The notes: a model not told the origin generated them from the letters alone. A stretch of 64,000 bases of DNA from Conexibacter sp. DBS9H8 (GCF_023330685.1 NZ_CP097128.1:2170001-2234000); one strand, 5' to 3'; counted from the stretch's first letter, positions 15,362 to 23,471 are shown. Program-made: numbers and translations.

Positions 15362-16840
15362 ATGAGCGCGATTGTTCAGGACCGGCTGGTTGAGGTAGAG
15401 GCCCTGCCCGAGGTGTCGGTGGCCGCGGAGCGGCTGGCGGTGGAGAAGACGTTCCGGGCCTATGACCCTGAGCAGGTGTTGTTGATGGCGCCGGTGCTTC
15501 GGGACTGGGTGCCTGAGGGGGATCTGGCGCACTTCGTGTCGGACCTGGTCGATTCCGGTGTTTTGGACTTGTCCGCGATCTATGCGGATTACACGGAGCA
15601 GCGTGGCTTTCCGCCCTATGACCCGCGCCTGATGCTCAAGCTGTTGATCTATGGGTACGCGAACGCGGTGACGTCGTCTCGCAAGCTGGAGCGTGCGACC
15701 TACCGTGACGTGGCGGTCCGGATGTTGTGCGCAGATCAGCATCCGGACTTCAGGTCGATCGGCCGGTTCCGTGAACGTCATCTTGAGGCGTTGGGAGAGT
15801 TGTTCGTCCAGGCTCTGAGGTTGTGTCAGAAGGCGAGCATGGTCGGGTTGGGCACCCTGGCGTTGGATGGCACCAAGCTCCGTGCGAACGCGTCCAGGCA
15901 TAAGGCGATGAGCTACGGGCGGATGGTCAAGAAAGAGACCGAGCTTGATGTGGAGATCGCCGCGTTGCGTGCCCAGGTCAAGGATGTTCTCGCGGACGCT
16001 GCCGCGACCGATGCCGCTGAGGATGTTGAGTTCGGCGTGGATCGTCGTGGTGATGAGTTGCCCGATGAGCTTCAGCGGCGCGAAAGTCGTCTCGCTGTGA
16101 TCCGTGAAGCGAAAGAGGCATTGGAGGCTGAGGCCAAAGCGGCTGAGGAAGCCCGGCGGGCGGAGATGCGTGAGGAGGGTCGCGAGCCGCGGACTTCACC
16201 GTCGGGGCGTGATCCCTTCAAGCCCAAACCCAAGGCGCAACGGAACTTCACCGACCCTGAGTCCAAGATCATGAAAACGTCAGATGGGGCGTTTCATCAG
16301 TGCTACAACGCCCAGGCTGTCGTTGACTCTCACACCCAGGTGATCGTGGTCGCAGATGTCTCTGACCAGGCCCCGGATGCCCGGCAACTGGAGCCGGCGT
16401 TGGATCAGCTTGATGAGAACTTGGCGGCGATCGACGCGTCATTGCCGGACAAGGCGGCGCTGGTCGCTGACGCCGGCTACTTCTCCGAGGAGAACGTTCG
16501 GGTTACTGCTCAGCACAGCCTTGACCCGTATCTCGCGACCGGCCGGTTCAAGCACACAGAACCGCCCGTGCCGGCGCCGCGTGGGCGGATCCCGAAGGAC
16601 GCGACACCGAAGCAGTTGATGGCACGGAAGCTGAAGACCAAGAACGGCGCAGCTGTCTACAAGCGGCGCAAAGCGATCGTTGAGCCGGTGTTCGGACAGA
16701 TGAGCACCGTCCAGAACGCGCGTGAGCTGAGGCTACGCGGCAAGGCCGCCGCTCGTGCTCAATGGCGATTCCACTGCGCGGTGCACAACCTGCTCAAGCT
16801 GCACCGCAACGGCGGGCTGGTGCTGATCTCGGCCGGATGA
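15362..16840 (+). CDS. IS1182-family DDE transposase
   Basis: A 492-residue transposase. The N-terminal part (FRAYDPEQVLLM to SIGRFRERHLEALGELF) is the helical DNA-binding region typical of IS1182/IS5-group enzymes. Catalytic residues are D169 (LALDGTKLRANAS), D370 (LVADAGYFSEEN) and E441 (IVEPVFGQM), the last followed by the usual basic segment. A charged helical insertion (about 180-300) lies between the first and second Asp. The reading frame is intact, so it may be active. An in-frame GTG at 15356 could be used instead of this ATG. Codon choice is less GC-biased than in the chromosomal genes. Confidence 0.92.
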   Translation: MSAIVQDRLVEVEALPEVSVAAERLAVEKTFRAYDPEQVLLMAPVLRDWVPEGDLAHFVSDLVDSGVLDLSAIYADYTEQRGFPPYDPRLMLKLLIYGYANAVTSSRKLERATYRDVAVRMLCADQHPDFRSIGRFRERHLEALGELFVQALRLCQKASMVGLGTLALDGTKLRANASRHKAMSYGRMVKKETELDVEIAALRAQVKDVLADAAATDAAEDVEFGVDRRGDELPDELQRRESRLAVIREAKEALEAEAKAAEEARRAEMREEGREPRTSPSGRDPFKPKPKAQRNFTDPESKIMKTSDGAFHQCYNAQAVVDSHTQVIVVADVSDQAPDARQLEPALDQLDENLAAIDASLPDKAALVADAGYFSEENVRVTAQHSLDPYLATGRFKHTEPPVPAPRGRIPKDATPKQLMARKLKTKNGAAVYKRRKAIVEPVFGQMSTVQNARELRLRGKAAARAQWRFHCAVHNLLKLHRNGGLVLISAG

Positions 16841-16960
16841 CCCGCCCCAACGTGCCCTGAGCGGCGCCACCGACGCGCTCAACCCGATTGTCCGCAACCA
16901 ACCGATCCCGCCCACCGCGAACCTGGCCTGTCCAAGCCGCGCTCACTCCTGCCCAGAACC

Positions 16961-16977
16961 GTTACCGACCCACGCTC
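16961..16977 (-). repeat. Right terminal inverted repeat of the IS
   Basis: Exact reverse complement of bases 15306-15322. Confidence 0.85.
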
Positions 16978-16981
16978 CTAG
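16978..16981. repeat. Target-site duplication CTAG (right)
   Basis: Second copy of CTAG. Its TAG forms the first three bases of the rsmD -10 box TAGCCT, so duplication kept that box intact. Confidence 0.7.
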
Positions 16982-16984
16982 CCT
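16979..16984 (+). promoter_or_regulatory. -10 box (TAGCCT) of rsmD, rebuilt by the target duplication
   Basis: TAGCCT ends 6 bases before the rsmD ATG. Everything upstream, including any -35 region, is now supplied by the IS right end. Confidence 0.5.
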
Positions 16985-16990
16985 CCCGGG
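16983..16990 (+). repeat. Right half of the split palindrome
   Basis: CTCCCGGG lies directly before the rsmD ATG and pairs with CCCGGGAG at 15292-15299. The undivided palindrome would have spanned the rsmD -10 box. Confidence 0.65.
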
Positions 16991-17521
16991 ATGCGCGTGA
17001 TCGCTGGACGCTTTGGCGGACGGACGCTTCATGCCCCACCGGGGCGAGCGGTTCGTCCGACCTCCGACCGGGTCAAAGAGGCGATCTTCTCGATGCTCGG
17101 GCCTCTTGACGGGGCCCATGTGCTCGACCTCTTCGCCGGATCGGGCGCCTTGGGGATCGAGGCGCTCTCCCGCGGCGCGACGGCCGCCGTCTGCGTCGAC
17201 ATCGCCCCCCGGGCGGTCGTGACGATCCGGGCCAACGCGGACGCGCTCGGGGCCGAGCTCACAGTGTCGCGACGGGACGCGATCGCCTACCTCGCCGACG
17301 CCGCCGCCCGGGGCCTGCGCTACGACCTCGTCTTCCTCGATCCACCCTACGCGAAGGCCGTCGACCTCGGGCCGGCGCTCAGTGCCGCGCTTGACCCGCT
17401 CCTCGCTCCCGGAGCCCGCGTGGTCGCCGAAAGCGATCGCCGTGCGCCGCTGGAGCTCACACTCCCGCTGCGCACCGAGCGCCGCTACGGGGACACACTC
17501 GTCAGAATGCACGGTGAATGA
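16991..17521 (+). CDS. rsmD: 16S rRNA (guanine(966)-N2)-methyltransferase RsmD
   Basis: Methylates G966 of 16S rRNA. The 176-residue protein begins MRVIAGRFGGRTL, has SAM motif I DLFAGSGALGIEALSRGA (about 46-63) and the catalytic DPPY at D117-Y120. Its stop overlaps the coaD ATG (ATGA), the usual rsmD-coaD coupling. The promoter was disturbed by the IS insertion immediately upstream. Confidence 0.95.
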   Translation: MRVIAGRFGGRTLHAPPGRAVRPTSDRVKEAIFSMLGPLDGAHVLDLFAGSGALGIEALSRGATAAVCVDIAPRAVVTIRANADALGAELTVSRRDAIAYLADAAARGLRYDLVFLDPPYAKAVDLGPALSAALDPLLAPGARVVAESDRRAPLELTLPLRTERRYGDTLVRMHGE

Positions 17522-18015
17522 CACCTGATAACCGCATCGCCGTCTGCGCCGGCTCCTACGATCCGGTCACCAACGGCCACCTCGACGTGATCGCTCGGGC
17601 CTCCGCGATGTTCGACCATGTGATCGTCGCGGTCGCCAACAGCCCGTTCCGCAAATCCAAGCCGCTCTTCACCGCTGAGGAGCGCGTGCGGTTCATTCTC
17701 AACGCGACAGCGGGTCTCGGCAACGTCTCCGCCGAGCCGTTCGCGAACCTCGTGGTCGAATTCGCCCAAGCCCACGGTGCCAAGGCGATCGTCAAGGGAT
17801 TACGGGCGATCTCGGACTTCGAGTACGAGTTGGAGATGAATCAGCTCAACAATCTTCAGGCTCCGGATGTCGAGTCGGTTTACCTGATGGCCTCGGCGAA
17901 GTACAGTTTCATCAGGTCGAGTGGGGTCAAGGAGCTTGCCACCTATGGCGGCAGCATCGATGACCTGGTTCCCGCCGAGGTCGCCTCCGCTTTGAAGGAA
18001 CGACTCGGCCGCTGA
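17518..18015 (+). CDS. coaD: Phosphopantetheine adenylyltransferase CoaD
   Basis: Fourth step of CoA synthesis, transferring AMP from ATP to 4'-phosphopantetheine. The 165-residue nucleotidyltransferase has AVCAGSYDPVTNGHLDVI with the (T/H)xGH motif ending at H21, and the C-terminal loop YSFIRSSGVKEL in place of the more common ISSTxVRE. Translationally coupled to rsmD. Confidence 0.96.
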   Translation: MTPDNRIAVCAGSYDPVTNGHLDVIARASAMFDHVIVAVANSPFRKSKPLFTAEERVRFILNATAGLGNVSAEPFANLVVEFAQAHGAKAIVKGLRAISDFEYELEMNQLNNLQAPDVESVYLMASAKYSFIRSSGVKELATYGGSIDDLVPAEVASALKERLGR

Positions 18016-18032
18016 CGAAACAGACGGTGTCA

Positions 18033-18497
18033 ATGGACGTTCTTGTACTGATCGACAAGCTGGATGACCTGGTCCACAACGCCAAGGGCGTGATGATGAC
18101 CGATCAGGTGCGCGTGGACAAAGAGGAGATCTACGACATCCTCGACCAGATGCGCGCGACGATCCCGGAGGAGATCAAGCAGGCGCGCTGGATCGTCAAG
18201 GAGCGCCAGGAGATGCTCGCCGAGGCCAAGCGCGAGGCCGAGCGGATCGTCAAGGAAGCCCGCGATCGCCAGGAGCGGCTCATCTCCGAGGAAGAGATCG
18301 TCAAACAGGCCGAGCGGGCCGCTGAAGACATCATCGAAGAAGCCCGCGGGCGTGAGCGCGAGATCCGACTCGGCGCCGAGGACTACGCCGACGAGATCCT
18401 CGGTACCCTGGAGACGAACCTGTCGAAGTTCATCGCGGCCGTCCAACGGGGACGCGACCGCCTGGCCGGCAAGGACGAGCCGGCCGAGATGCTCTGA
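18033..18497 (+). CDS. SepIVA/DivIVA-like coiled-coil protein
   Basis: A 154-residue, highly charged protein. The N-terminus LVLIDKLDDLVHNAKGVMMTD and the segment EEIYDILDQMRATIPEEI resemble mycobacterial SepIVA, a septum- and envelope-associated DivIVA relative; a long coiled coil (about 50-120) and a short C-terminal helix follow. Mycobacterial SepIVA is about 240 residues, so the coil here is much shorter. In mycobacteria sepIVA also lies near DUF177 and rnc, supporting orthology. It lies 17 bases after coaD. A GTG at 18027 would add two residues. Function in septation is inferred. Confidence 0.75.
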   Translation: MDVLVLIDKLDDLVHNAKGVMMTDQVRVDKEEIYDILDQMRATIPEEIKQARWIVKERQEMLAEAKREAERIVKEARDRQERLISEEEIVKQAERAAEDIIEEARGREREIRLGAEDYADEILGTLETNLSKFIAAVQRGRDRLAGKDEPAEML

Positions 18498-18621
18498 CCC
18501 GCTCGAGACGGACGGGCCACCGGTGGCGGCCGACGGTCGGCTGGCCCACCGCCGGCCTGTCGTCGGCGCAAGCCGGAGCCCACCCTCCCTGAATTCCGTT
18601 CCGTCCGCCTCTGGGCACATC

Positions 18622-19971
18622 ATGGTGAGCTCAATGAGTCTCGCCTTTCTCCTCATCGGGTGTCTTCTCGGAGCGTTTGTGGCGTGGCTGTGGGGACGCG
18701 GCCGCATTCACGCCCTCGATCAGGCGCTCGCCGCCGTGGTCTCCCAGGCCGAGCGCGACCTCGAGCACGAACGGGCGCTCGCCGAGCAGCGGGTCAGCGC
18801 GGTCACTGCCGCCCAGGAACAGCTCAGCACCGCCTTCCGAGCGCTCAGTGCCGAGGCCCTGGAGGCCAACACCAAGCAGATCCTCGAGCTCGCTCGCGCG
18901 CAGCTTGGCTCGGCGCACTCCGCCGCCAAGGGTGAGCTTGAGCAACGTCAGCGGGCGGTTGAGCAGCTCGTCAAGCCGATCAGCGAGCAGCTTGGCCGAG
19001 TCGACCAGCAGCTCGCTGCCCTCAAACAGGAGGGCGCGCGCTCGCAGGGGATGCTCGCCGCTCAGCTGCGCGGGATGGCTGAGGGGCAGGACCGTCTTCG
19101 CAGTGAGACCGGTTCCCTGGTCACCGCCCTGCGCAAGCCGAACGTTCGCGGGCAGTGGGGCCAGATGCAGCTGCGCAAGGTCGTCGAGCTCGCCGGGATG
19201 GTCCGCCACTGTGACTTCAGCGAGCAGGTGAGCTTCAGCGGCGCCGACGACGTCACCCTGCGCCCGGACATGGTCATCAACCTTCCGGGGAGCCGGCACG
19301 TGCTCGTCGACGCGAAGGCGCCGCTGCAGGCCATCCTCGACGCCTATGAGGCGCCAGATGAGGAACAGCGCGTCCGCGCAATGGCCGACCATGCCCGCCT
19401 CCTGCGCCGGCACGTGCGCCAACTGTCGGACAAGGCGTACTGGGCGGGAATCGAGACGACCCCGGACTTCGTCGTCCTGTTCCTCCCGGGCGAACACTTC
19501 TACTCGGCCGCCCTGGAGGCCGACCCCGAGCTGATCGAAGACGCCATGGCCCGCCACGTCCTGATTGCGACCCCGACGACGTTGCTCGCGCTCCTCCACA
19601 CCGTCGGATACGGCTGGCAACAGGAGAAGGTCGCCCAGTCCGCGCAGGCGATCTCCGACCTCGGACGCGAGCTGCACGGCCGCATCGCGCGTCTGTCGTC
19701 GCTGTTGGCGACGCTCGGCAGCCGGCTCAACTCGACGGTCAAGGCCTACAACGACACCGTCGGCTCCTTTGAGACCCGGGTCCTTCCGGGGGCGCGCAAG
19801 TTTGCCGACCACGGCGCGGTCGCCGAGGGAAGCGAGCTGCCCGACCTCGACCCGGTCACGCTGTCGGCCCGGTCGCTCAACCTCGGAAGTGAGGATCAGC
19901 ACGCCGCGCTCGCCGCTGAGTCGAGGGAGGGCAACGGAGCGGTCGTCGAACTCGGTCGTCGCGCCGGCTGA
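18622..19971 (+). CDS. rmuC: RmuC family DNA recombination protein
   Basis: A 449-residue RmuC, a membrane-tethered predicted nuclease-fold protein linked to limiting inversions at repeats. An N-terminal helix (SLAFLLIGCLLGAFVAWLWG) anchors it, a coiled coil spans about 25-135, and the RmuC domain follows with VRGQWGQMQLRKVVELAGM, VDAKAPLQAIL and PDFVVLFLPGEHFYSAAL. An in-frame ATG at 18634 would remove four residues. The 124-base gap before it contains only GC-rich palindromes such as CCACCGGTGG. Confidence 0.9.
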   Translation: MVSSMSLAFLLIGCLLGAFVAWLWGRGRIHALDQALAAVVSQAERDLEHERALAEQRVSAVTAAQEQLSTAFRALSAEALEANTKQILELARAQLGSAHSAAKGELEQRQRAVEQLVKPISEQLGRVDQQLAALKQEGARSQGMLAAQLRGMAEGQDRLRSETGSLVTALRKPNVRGQWGQMQLRKVVELAGMVRHCDFSEQVSFSGADDVTLRPDMVINLPGSRHVLVDAKAPLQAILDAYEAPDEEQRVRAMADHARLLRRHVRQLSDKAYWAGIETTPDFVVLFLPGEHFYSAALEADPELIEDAMARHVLIATPTTLLALLHTVGYGWQQEKVAQSAQAISDLGRELHGRIARLSSLLATLGSRLNSTVKAYNDTVGSFETRVLPGARKFADHGAVAEGSELPDLDPVTLSARSLNLGSEDQHAALAAESREGNGAVVELGRRAG

Positions 19972-19992
19972 TGCAAGTGGTCGGGGACCCGA

Positions 19993-20499
19993 TCAGGGCC
20001 GCGGCCGGCGCTGCTCCCACCAGCTGAGGAGATCGCGGACTTGGTGGGGGAGGGGGGAGGCCGTCGGCTTGCGCTCGGCGAGGACCTGCAGGGCCTGTTC
20101 GGGCGGACGGTCCTCCCGGAGGACGATGAGCGCCGCGGCGACCGTCGCCGAGCGCTGCCATCCAGCCCGGCAGTGCAGGTACACCCGCTCGCCCGTGTCG
20201 AGCCAACCGGCCAGCAGGCTGACGGCCGCCTCGAGATGGTCGGCTCCAAGGCCGCCGAAGTCCGTGATCGCGATCCGGCGTTCCTCGATGCCGTAGGCGT
20301 CGAGGGCGATCTCGACCTCGAGCCGGCTGCCGGCGGGATACTCGGACTCCTCCATCAGATTGAGGACGGCCGTGACGCCCTCGGCCGCGACCGCCGCGGC
20401 GTCGTTGGCGTCAAACAGGCCGGCACCGACGAGCAGGTCCGGGTGAACGCTCGCCCACCCGTGACGTTGAAACCACTGCGACATTCGCGGACCGAGCAT
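19993..20499 (-). CDS. Dual-specificity/tyrosine phosphatase-like protein
   Basis: A 168-residue cysteine phosphatase. The P-loop HCRAGWQRS gives the CX5R signature, with an upstream Asp in ITDFGGLG as candidate general acid. The fold is that of small DSP-type enzymes (VLNLMEESEYP, then a helical tail ending LLSWWEQRR). Substrate unknown; phosphoprotein, phosphoinositide or RNA-like substrates are all possible for the family. An alternative ATG lies at 20484. It is divergent from the DUF177 gene, with 35 bases between starts containing CCCCGCC-GG-GGCGGGG. Confidence 0.82.
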   Translation of the reverse strand: MLGPRMSQWFQRHGWASVHPDLLVGAGLFDANDAAAVAAEGVTAVLNLMEESEYPAGSRLEVEIALDAYGIEERRIAITDFGGLGADHLEAAVSLLAGWLDTGERVYLHCRAGWQRSATVAAALIVLREDRPPEQALQVLAERKPTASPLPHQVRDLLSWWEQRRPRP

Positions 20500-20522
20500 G
20501 GCAGACCCCCGCCGGGGCGGGG

Positions 20523-20528
20523 TAGCCT
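20523..20528 (+). promoter_or_regulatory. -10 box (TAGCCT) of the DUF177-rpmF genes
   Basis: TAGCCT ends 6 bases before the DUF177 ATG. A 7-bp inverted repeat (CCCCGCC/GGCGGGG) lies just upstream and could be an operator for both divergent genes. Confidence 0.5.
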
Positions 20529-20534
20529 TGGCCG

Positions 20535-21137
20535 ATGACGTCAGGCACCGACACTCTCGACCTCGCTGCTCTCCGGCTCAGCTCCGGCGAGGGCCGTCGC
20601 CTTCGGCTCACCGTCGCGATCGACGCCCTTGCCCTCGGCGGCCACACCTATACCGTCACGGGCAGCGGCCCCTCCGGACCGGGCGAGCTCGCCGGCCCCG
20701 ACCCCGACGTCACCCTCGACCTCTCACGGATGGTCTCCAACGGCTATGCCCTTCACATCGCCTTCTCCGCCCGGCTGACCGGGCCGTGCATGCGCTGCCT
20801 CGAACCGGCCGCTCCGGAGTTCCGCGTCGAGGCGCGCGAGGTGTCCGCGCCTGGGGAAGCGGGCGAGCTGGAGTCTCCGTACGTGACTGGCGCGACGCTC
20901 GACCTCGGGGGTTGGGTGCGGGATGCGCTCGTCCTCGCCCTGCCCCCGGCGCTCGTCTGTGACGCGGAGTGCCGTGGCCTCTGCCCTGCGTGCGGGACGA
21001 ACCTCAACCTCGCGGGGGAGGATCACCAGCACGCAGCGGATCCCGACCCGCGCTGGGCCGCACTCGCCGACCTCACCGTGATCGACACCGGCGGCGAGTC
21101 GACCCCGGAGAAGACCCGACCATCGGCGGGTGTCTGA
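20535..21137 (+). CDS. DUF177/YceD family protein
   Basis: A 200-residue YceD-family protein, the usual partner upstream of rpmF. YceD proteins are implicated in 23S rRNA metabolism in plants and bacteria, but the mechanism is unsettled. Cysteine pairs are visible: C85/C88 in GPCMRCLEP and a cluster CDAECRGLCPACGTNLN near residue 142-158, suggesting metal binding. The order DUF177-rpmF-plsX-acpP-rnc-smc is conserved in bacteria. An acidic/polar tail follows the last motif. Confidence 0.9.
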   Translation: MTSGTDTLDLAALRLSSGEGRRLRLTVAIDALALGGHTYTVTGSGPSGPGELAGPDPDVTLDLSRMVSNGYALHIAFSARLTGPCMRCLEPAAPEFRVEAREVSAPGEAGELESPYVTGATLDLGGWVRDALVLALPPALVCDAECRGLCPACGTNLNLAGEDHQHAADPDPRWAALADLTVIDTGGESTPEKTRPSAGV

Positions 21138-21153
21138 CCCCGATCGCCCCTGC

Positions 21154-21159
21154 TAGGCT
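21154..21159 (+). promoter_or_regulatory. -10 box (TAGGCT) of rpmF
   Basis: TAGGCT ends 8 bases before the rpmF ATG, giving L32 its own probable leaderless transcript. Confidence 0.5.
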
Positions 21160-21167
21160 GCATCGCC

Positions 21168-21356
21168 ATGGCCGTCCCCAAGCAGAAGCAGTCCCACGCG
21201 CGCACGACCCAGCGCCGTAGCCAGCACAAGGCCCTCGTGCCCGCGACCAACACCTGCCCGCAGTGCCACAGCCCCCGGCTTCCGCACCGCGTCTGCCCTA
21301 CCTGTGGAAGCTACAAGGGGCGGTCCGTGGTCGAGGGTGCCAACCACTTCGACTGA
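21168..21356 (+). CDS. rpmF: 50S ribosomal protein L32 (zinc-binding)
   Basis: A 62-residue L32 with the family start AVPKQKQSHARTTQRR and a full four-cysteine zinc ribbon, CPQCHS and CPTCGS. Placed between DUF177 and plsX as in most bacteria. Confidence 0.96.
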   Translation: MAVPKQKQSHARTTQRRSQHKALVPATNTCPQCHSPRLPHRVCPTCGSYKGRSVVEGANHFD

Positions 21357-21377
21357 TTCCGGCGACGGTTCGCGGCG

Positions 21378-22424
21378 ATGGTGACCGTTGCCGTTGACGG
21401 GAACGGGGCTGACCTGGGGCCCTCAGAGGTGGCCGCCGGGGCGGAGATCGCCGCCGGCCACGGGATCCATGTCATCCTGTTCGCCGACGCGAACGGCGTC
21501 GGCGATGTCGCTGAGCGTGCCCGACTCGCGGCGGCTGGGGTCGAGCTGATCGACGCTCCCGTGTCGATCGCCAAGGCGCCCAACCCGGCGGCGGCGGTCA
21601 AGACGACACCGGAGGCTTCCATCGTCCAAGCCGCGCGGGCCGTCTCAGACGGCCGCGCCCACGCGCTCGTTTCTGGTGGCTCGACCGGCTCTGCCCTCGC
21701 GGCCGGCCTGCTCAACATCAAGCGCGACCGCGGGATCTACCGGCCCGCGCTCGCCCTTCCGCTGCCCCGGCCCGGGGGCGATCCGGTCCTGCTGCTCGAC
21801 GTCGGCGCCAACGTCTCCTGCCGTCCCGAGCACCTCGTCCAGTTCGCCCACATGGGCTCGGCCTTCGCCCAGGCGGTGCTCGGGCGTGCCGCCCCGCGGG
21901 TGGCGCTGCTCTCCAACGGTGAGGAACCGTCCAAGGGCACCGAGGATCTCCGCGAGGTGTTCGAGCGGCTCTCCGGGGAGGCAGGGGCCGGACTCAACTT
22001 CGCCGGCAATATCGAGGCGACGACGATGCTCAAGCAGGAGATCGACGTCGTCGTGATGGACGGATTCACCGGCAACATCACGCTCAAGGCGATCGAGGCG
22101 ACGTCCAGTGAGGTTCTTCATGCCGTCCGTGACGCCGCGTTGTCTTCGACCCGCGGAAAGCTCGGCGGGCTGCTGCTCGCGCCGTCGGTCCGGCGGCTGC
22201 GGGCCCAGATCGATCCCGAACTTCAGGGCGGCGCCTACATGCTCGGGCTGCGCCAGCTCGGCGTCGTCGCGCACGGTCGGTTCACTCGGACCGGGTTCGC
22301 CCGCGCGATCGAGGTGGCCGCCCGGGGAGTGGAGGAGCGCGTCATCATCCGGACCCGTGCAGCGCTCGAGGAGGCAGGTGCGCTCCGGCGGCCCGCTGAC
22401 CTTGCCCGCGATGTTCCCTCCTAG
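21378..22424 (+). CDS. plsX: Phosphate acyltransferase PlsX
   Basis: Makes acyl-phosphate from acyl-ACP for phospholipid synthesis. The 348-residue protein shows TVAVDGNGADLGPSEV at the N-terminus, SGGSTGSALAAG, LLDVGANVSCRPEHLVQFA and VVMDGFTGNI. No -10 box or clear Shine-Dalgarno is seen; read-through from rpmF, which ends 21 bases earlier, is likely. acpP follows, supplying the acyl carrier. Confidence 0.95.
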   Translation: MVTVAVDGNGADLGPSEVAAGAEIAAGHGIHVILFADANGVGDVAERARLAAAGVELIDAPVSIAKAPNPAAAVKTTPEASIVQAARAVSDGRAHALVSGGSTGSALAAGLLNIKRDRGIYRPALALPLPRPGGDPVLLLDVGANVSCRPEHLVQFAHMGSAFAQAVLGRAAPRVALLSNGEEPSKGTEDLREVFERLSGEAGAGLNFAGNIEATTMLKQEIDVVVMDGFTGNITLKAIEATSSEVLHAVRDAALSSTRGKLGGLLLAPSVRRLRAQIDPELQGGAYMLGLRQLGVVAHGRFTRTGFARAIEVAARGVEERVIIRTRAALEEAGALRRPADLARDVPS

Positions 22425-22441
22425 CCGTCCGTGCCGGTCGG

Positions 22442-22447
22442 TAGGGT
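22442..22447 (+). promoter_or_regulatory. -10 box (TAGGGT) of acpP
   Basis: TAGGGT ends 9 bases before the acpP ATG. Confidence 0.5.
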
Positions 22448-22456
22448 AAATCGCCC

Positions 22457-22720
22457 ATGACCCGTGAGCAGATCCTCGAGGCCGTACGCCGTCACCTCAG
22501 TGACGAGCTGGAGATCGACCCCACCACCATCACCGAGGCGACCCGCTTCCGCGAGGATCTCGACGCTGACTCGCTTGACCTCTACACGCTCGTGCAGGAG
22601 CTCGAGGACAGCTACGGCGTGACGATGTCCGACGAACAGGCCGCCCAGATCCTTACGGTCGGCCAAGCGGTCGAGTTCGTGCTCGCGAACGACCCGAGCA
22701 CGACCGCCAGTGGCCACTGA
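22457..22720 (+). CDS. acpP: Acyl carrier protein
   Basis: An 87-residue ACP with the 4'-phosphopantetheine attachment Ser39 in the motif DLDADSLDLYTL. The helix after it is acidic, as needed for docking to fatty acid synthase enzymes. It has its own TAGGGT promoter box and overlaps the rnc GTG by 11 bases. Confidence 0.94.
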   Translation: MTREQILEAVRRHLSDELEIDPTTITEATRFREDLDADSLDLYTLVQELEDSYGVTMSDEQAAQILTVGQAVEFVLANDPSTTASGH

Positions 22721-23468
22721 CCCGCCGCCCCGCGCGACCGACAACCATCTGCGCGCCGACCCGCCAGCCAAGCTCGCCGCCCTGCTCGACGGCCTGTCGC
22801 CCGAGCTTGCCCGCAACGTCTTTACCCACGCCTCTTGGACGACGCGACGTTCGGACTCCTACGAGCGGCTCGCCTTCCTCGGTGACAGCGTCCTCTCGCT
22901 CGCGATCACCAGCCACCTGTACCCGAGCCTGGAAGCGGACCGGTTCGGGGCCGGACAGCTCACCAAGGTGCGCGCCCAGACGGTGTCGGGCCGCTCCTGC
23001 CGGGCCGTCGCCGAGCGGCTCGGGGTACCCGACCGCCTCACCGCGGCCGCGCCCGAGAGTGCGCTGGCAACCGTCCCGGCCCTGCTCGGCACCGAGCGGG
23101 TGCTCGCGAGCGTGATCGAGGCGGTGATCGGTGCCGTCTACCTCACCTTCGGCTACGAGCCGGTGGCAGAGGCGGTCGTGGAGGCGTTCGCGCCTGAGCT
23201 CGCCGACGCGCTCGAGCGGCCCGGGGACTTCAAGTCGGCCCTCCAGGAACAGCTCGCTCGTCGCGGCGCCGTTGTCACCTATGTCGTCCTCTCCGAGGAG
23301 GGCCCCCCGCACGACCGCACGTTCACCGTCGCCGCCCGGATTGACGAGAGCGAGTTGGGTGTTGGCGTCGGACGGTCCAAGAAAGATGCCGAGCAGGCGG
23401 CCGCCCAGGCGGCGCTCGATGCGCTCGCCGGGGGGGACCGGCCCGCCCCGGCGGAGTTCGAGGTCTGA
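22710..23468 (+). CDS. rnc: Ribonuclease III family protein with altered active site
   Basis: A 252-residue protein with an N-terminal RNase III domain (about 20-160) and a C-terminal dsRNA-binding domain (about 170-245, GRSKKDAEQAAAQAALDAL). The signature reads YERLAFLGDSVL instead of ERLEFLGD, and the second motif LASVIEAVIGA instead of LADxxEALIGA. By alignment to E. coli, catalytic E41 is A55 and D114 is S134, and E65 is A81; E38 (E52), D45 (D59) and E117 (E137) remain. Processing activity may be weak, altered or partner-dependent. Genomic place (acpP-rnc-smc) is orthologous. GTG start, overlapping acpP. Confidence 0.9.
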   Translation: MATDPPPRATDNHLRADPPAKLAALLDGLSPELARNVFTHASWTTRRSDSYERLAFLGDSVLSLAITSHLYPSLEADRFGAGQLTKVRAQTVSGRSCRAVAERLGVPDRLTAAAPESALATVPALLGTERVLASVIEAVIGAVYLTFGYEPVAEAVVEAFAPELADALERPGDFKSALQEQLARRGAVVTYVVLSEEGPPHDRTFTVAARIDESELGVGVGRSKKDAEQAAAQAALDALAGGDRPAPAEFEV

Positions 23469-23471
23469 CGC

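Larger units (their letters stand above)
15306..16977 (+). mobile_element. IS1182-like insertion sequence, complete (1672 bp)
   Basis: A single DDE transposase gene lies between perfect 17-bp terminal inverted repeats (GAGCGTGGGTCGGTAAC at 15306-15322; its reverse complement at 16961-16977) flanked by CTAG on both sides. Length, one transposase ORF and a 4-bp palindromic target fit the IS1182 family. Perfect ends and an intact ORF suggest recent insertion. Its third codon positions are clearly less GC-rich than the neighbours'. It sits between recG and rsmD, inside the rsmD promoter region. Bases 16841-16960, downstream of the transposase, contain nothing I recognise. Confidence 0.9.
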
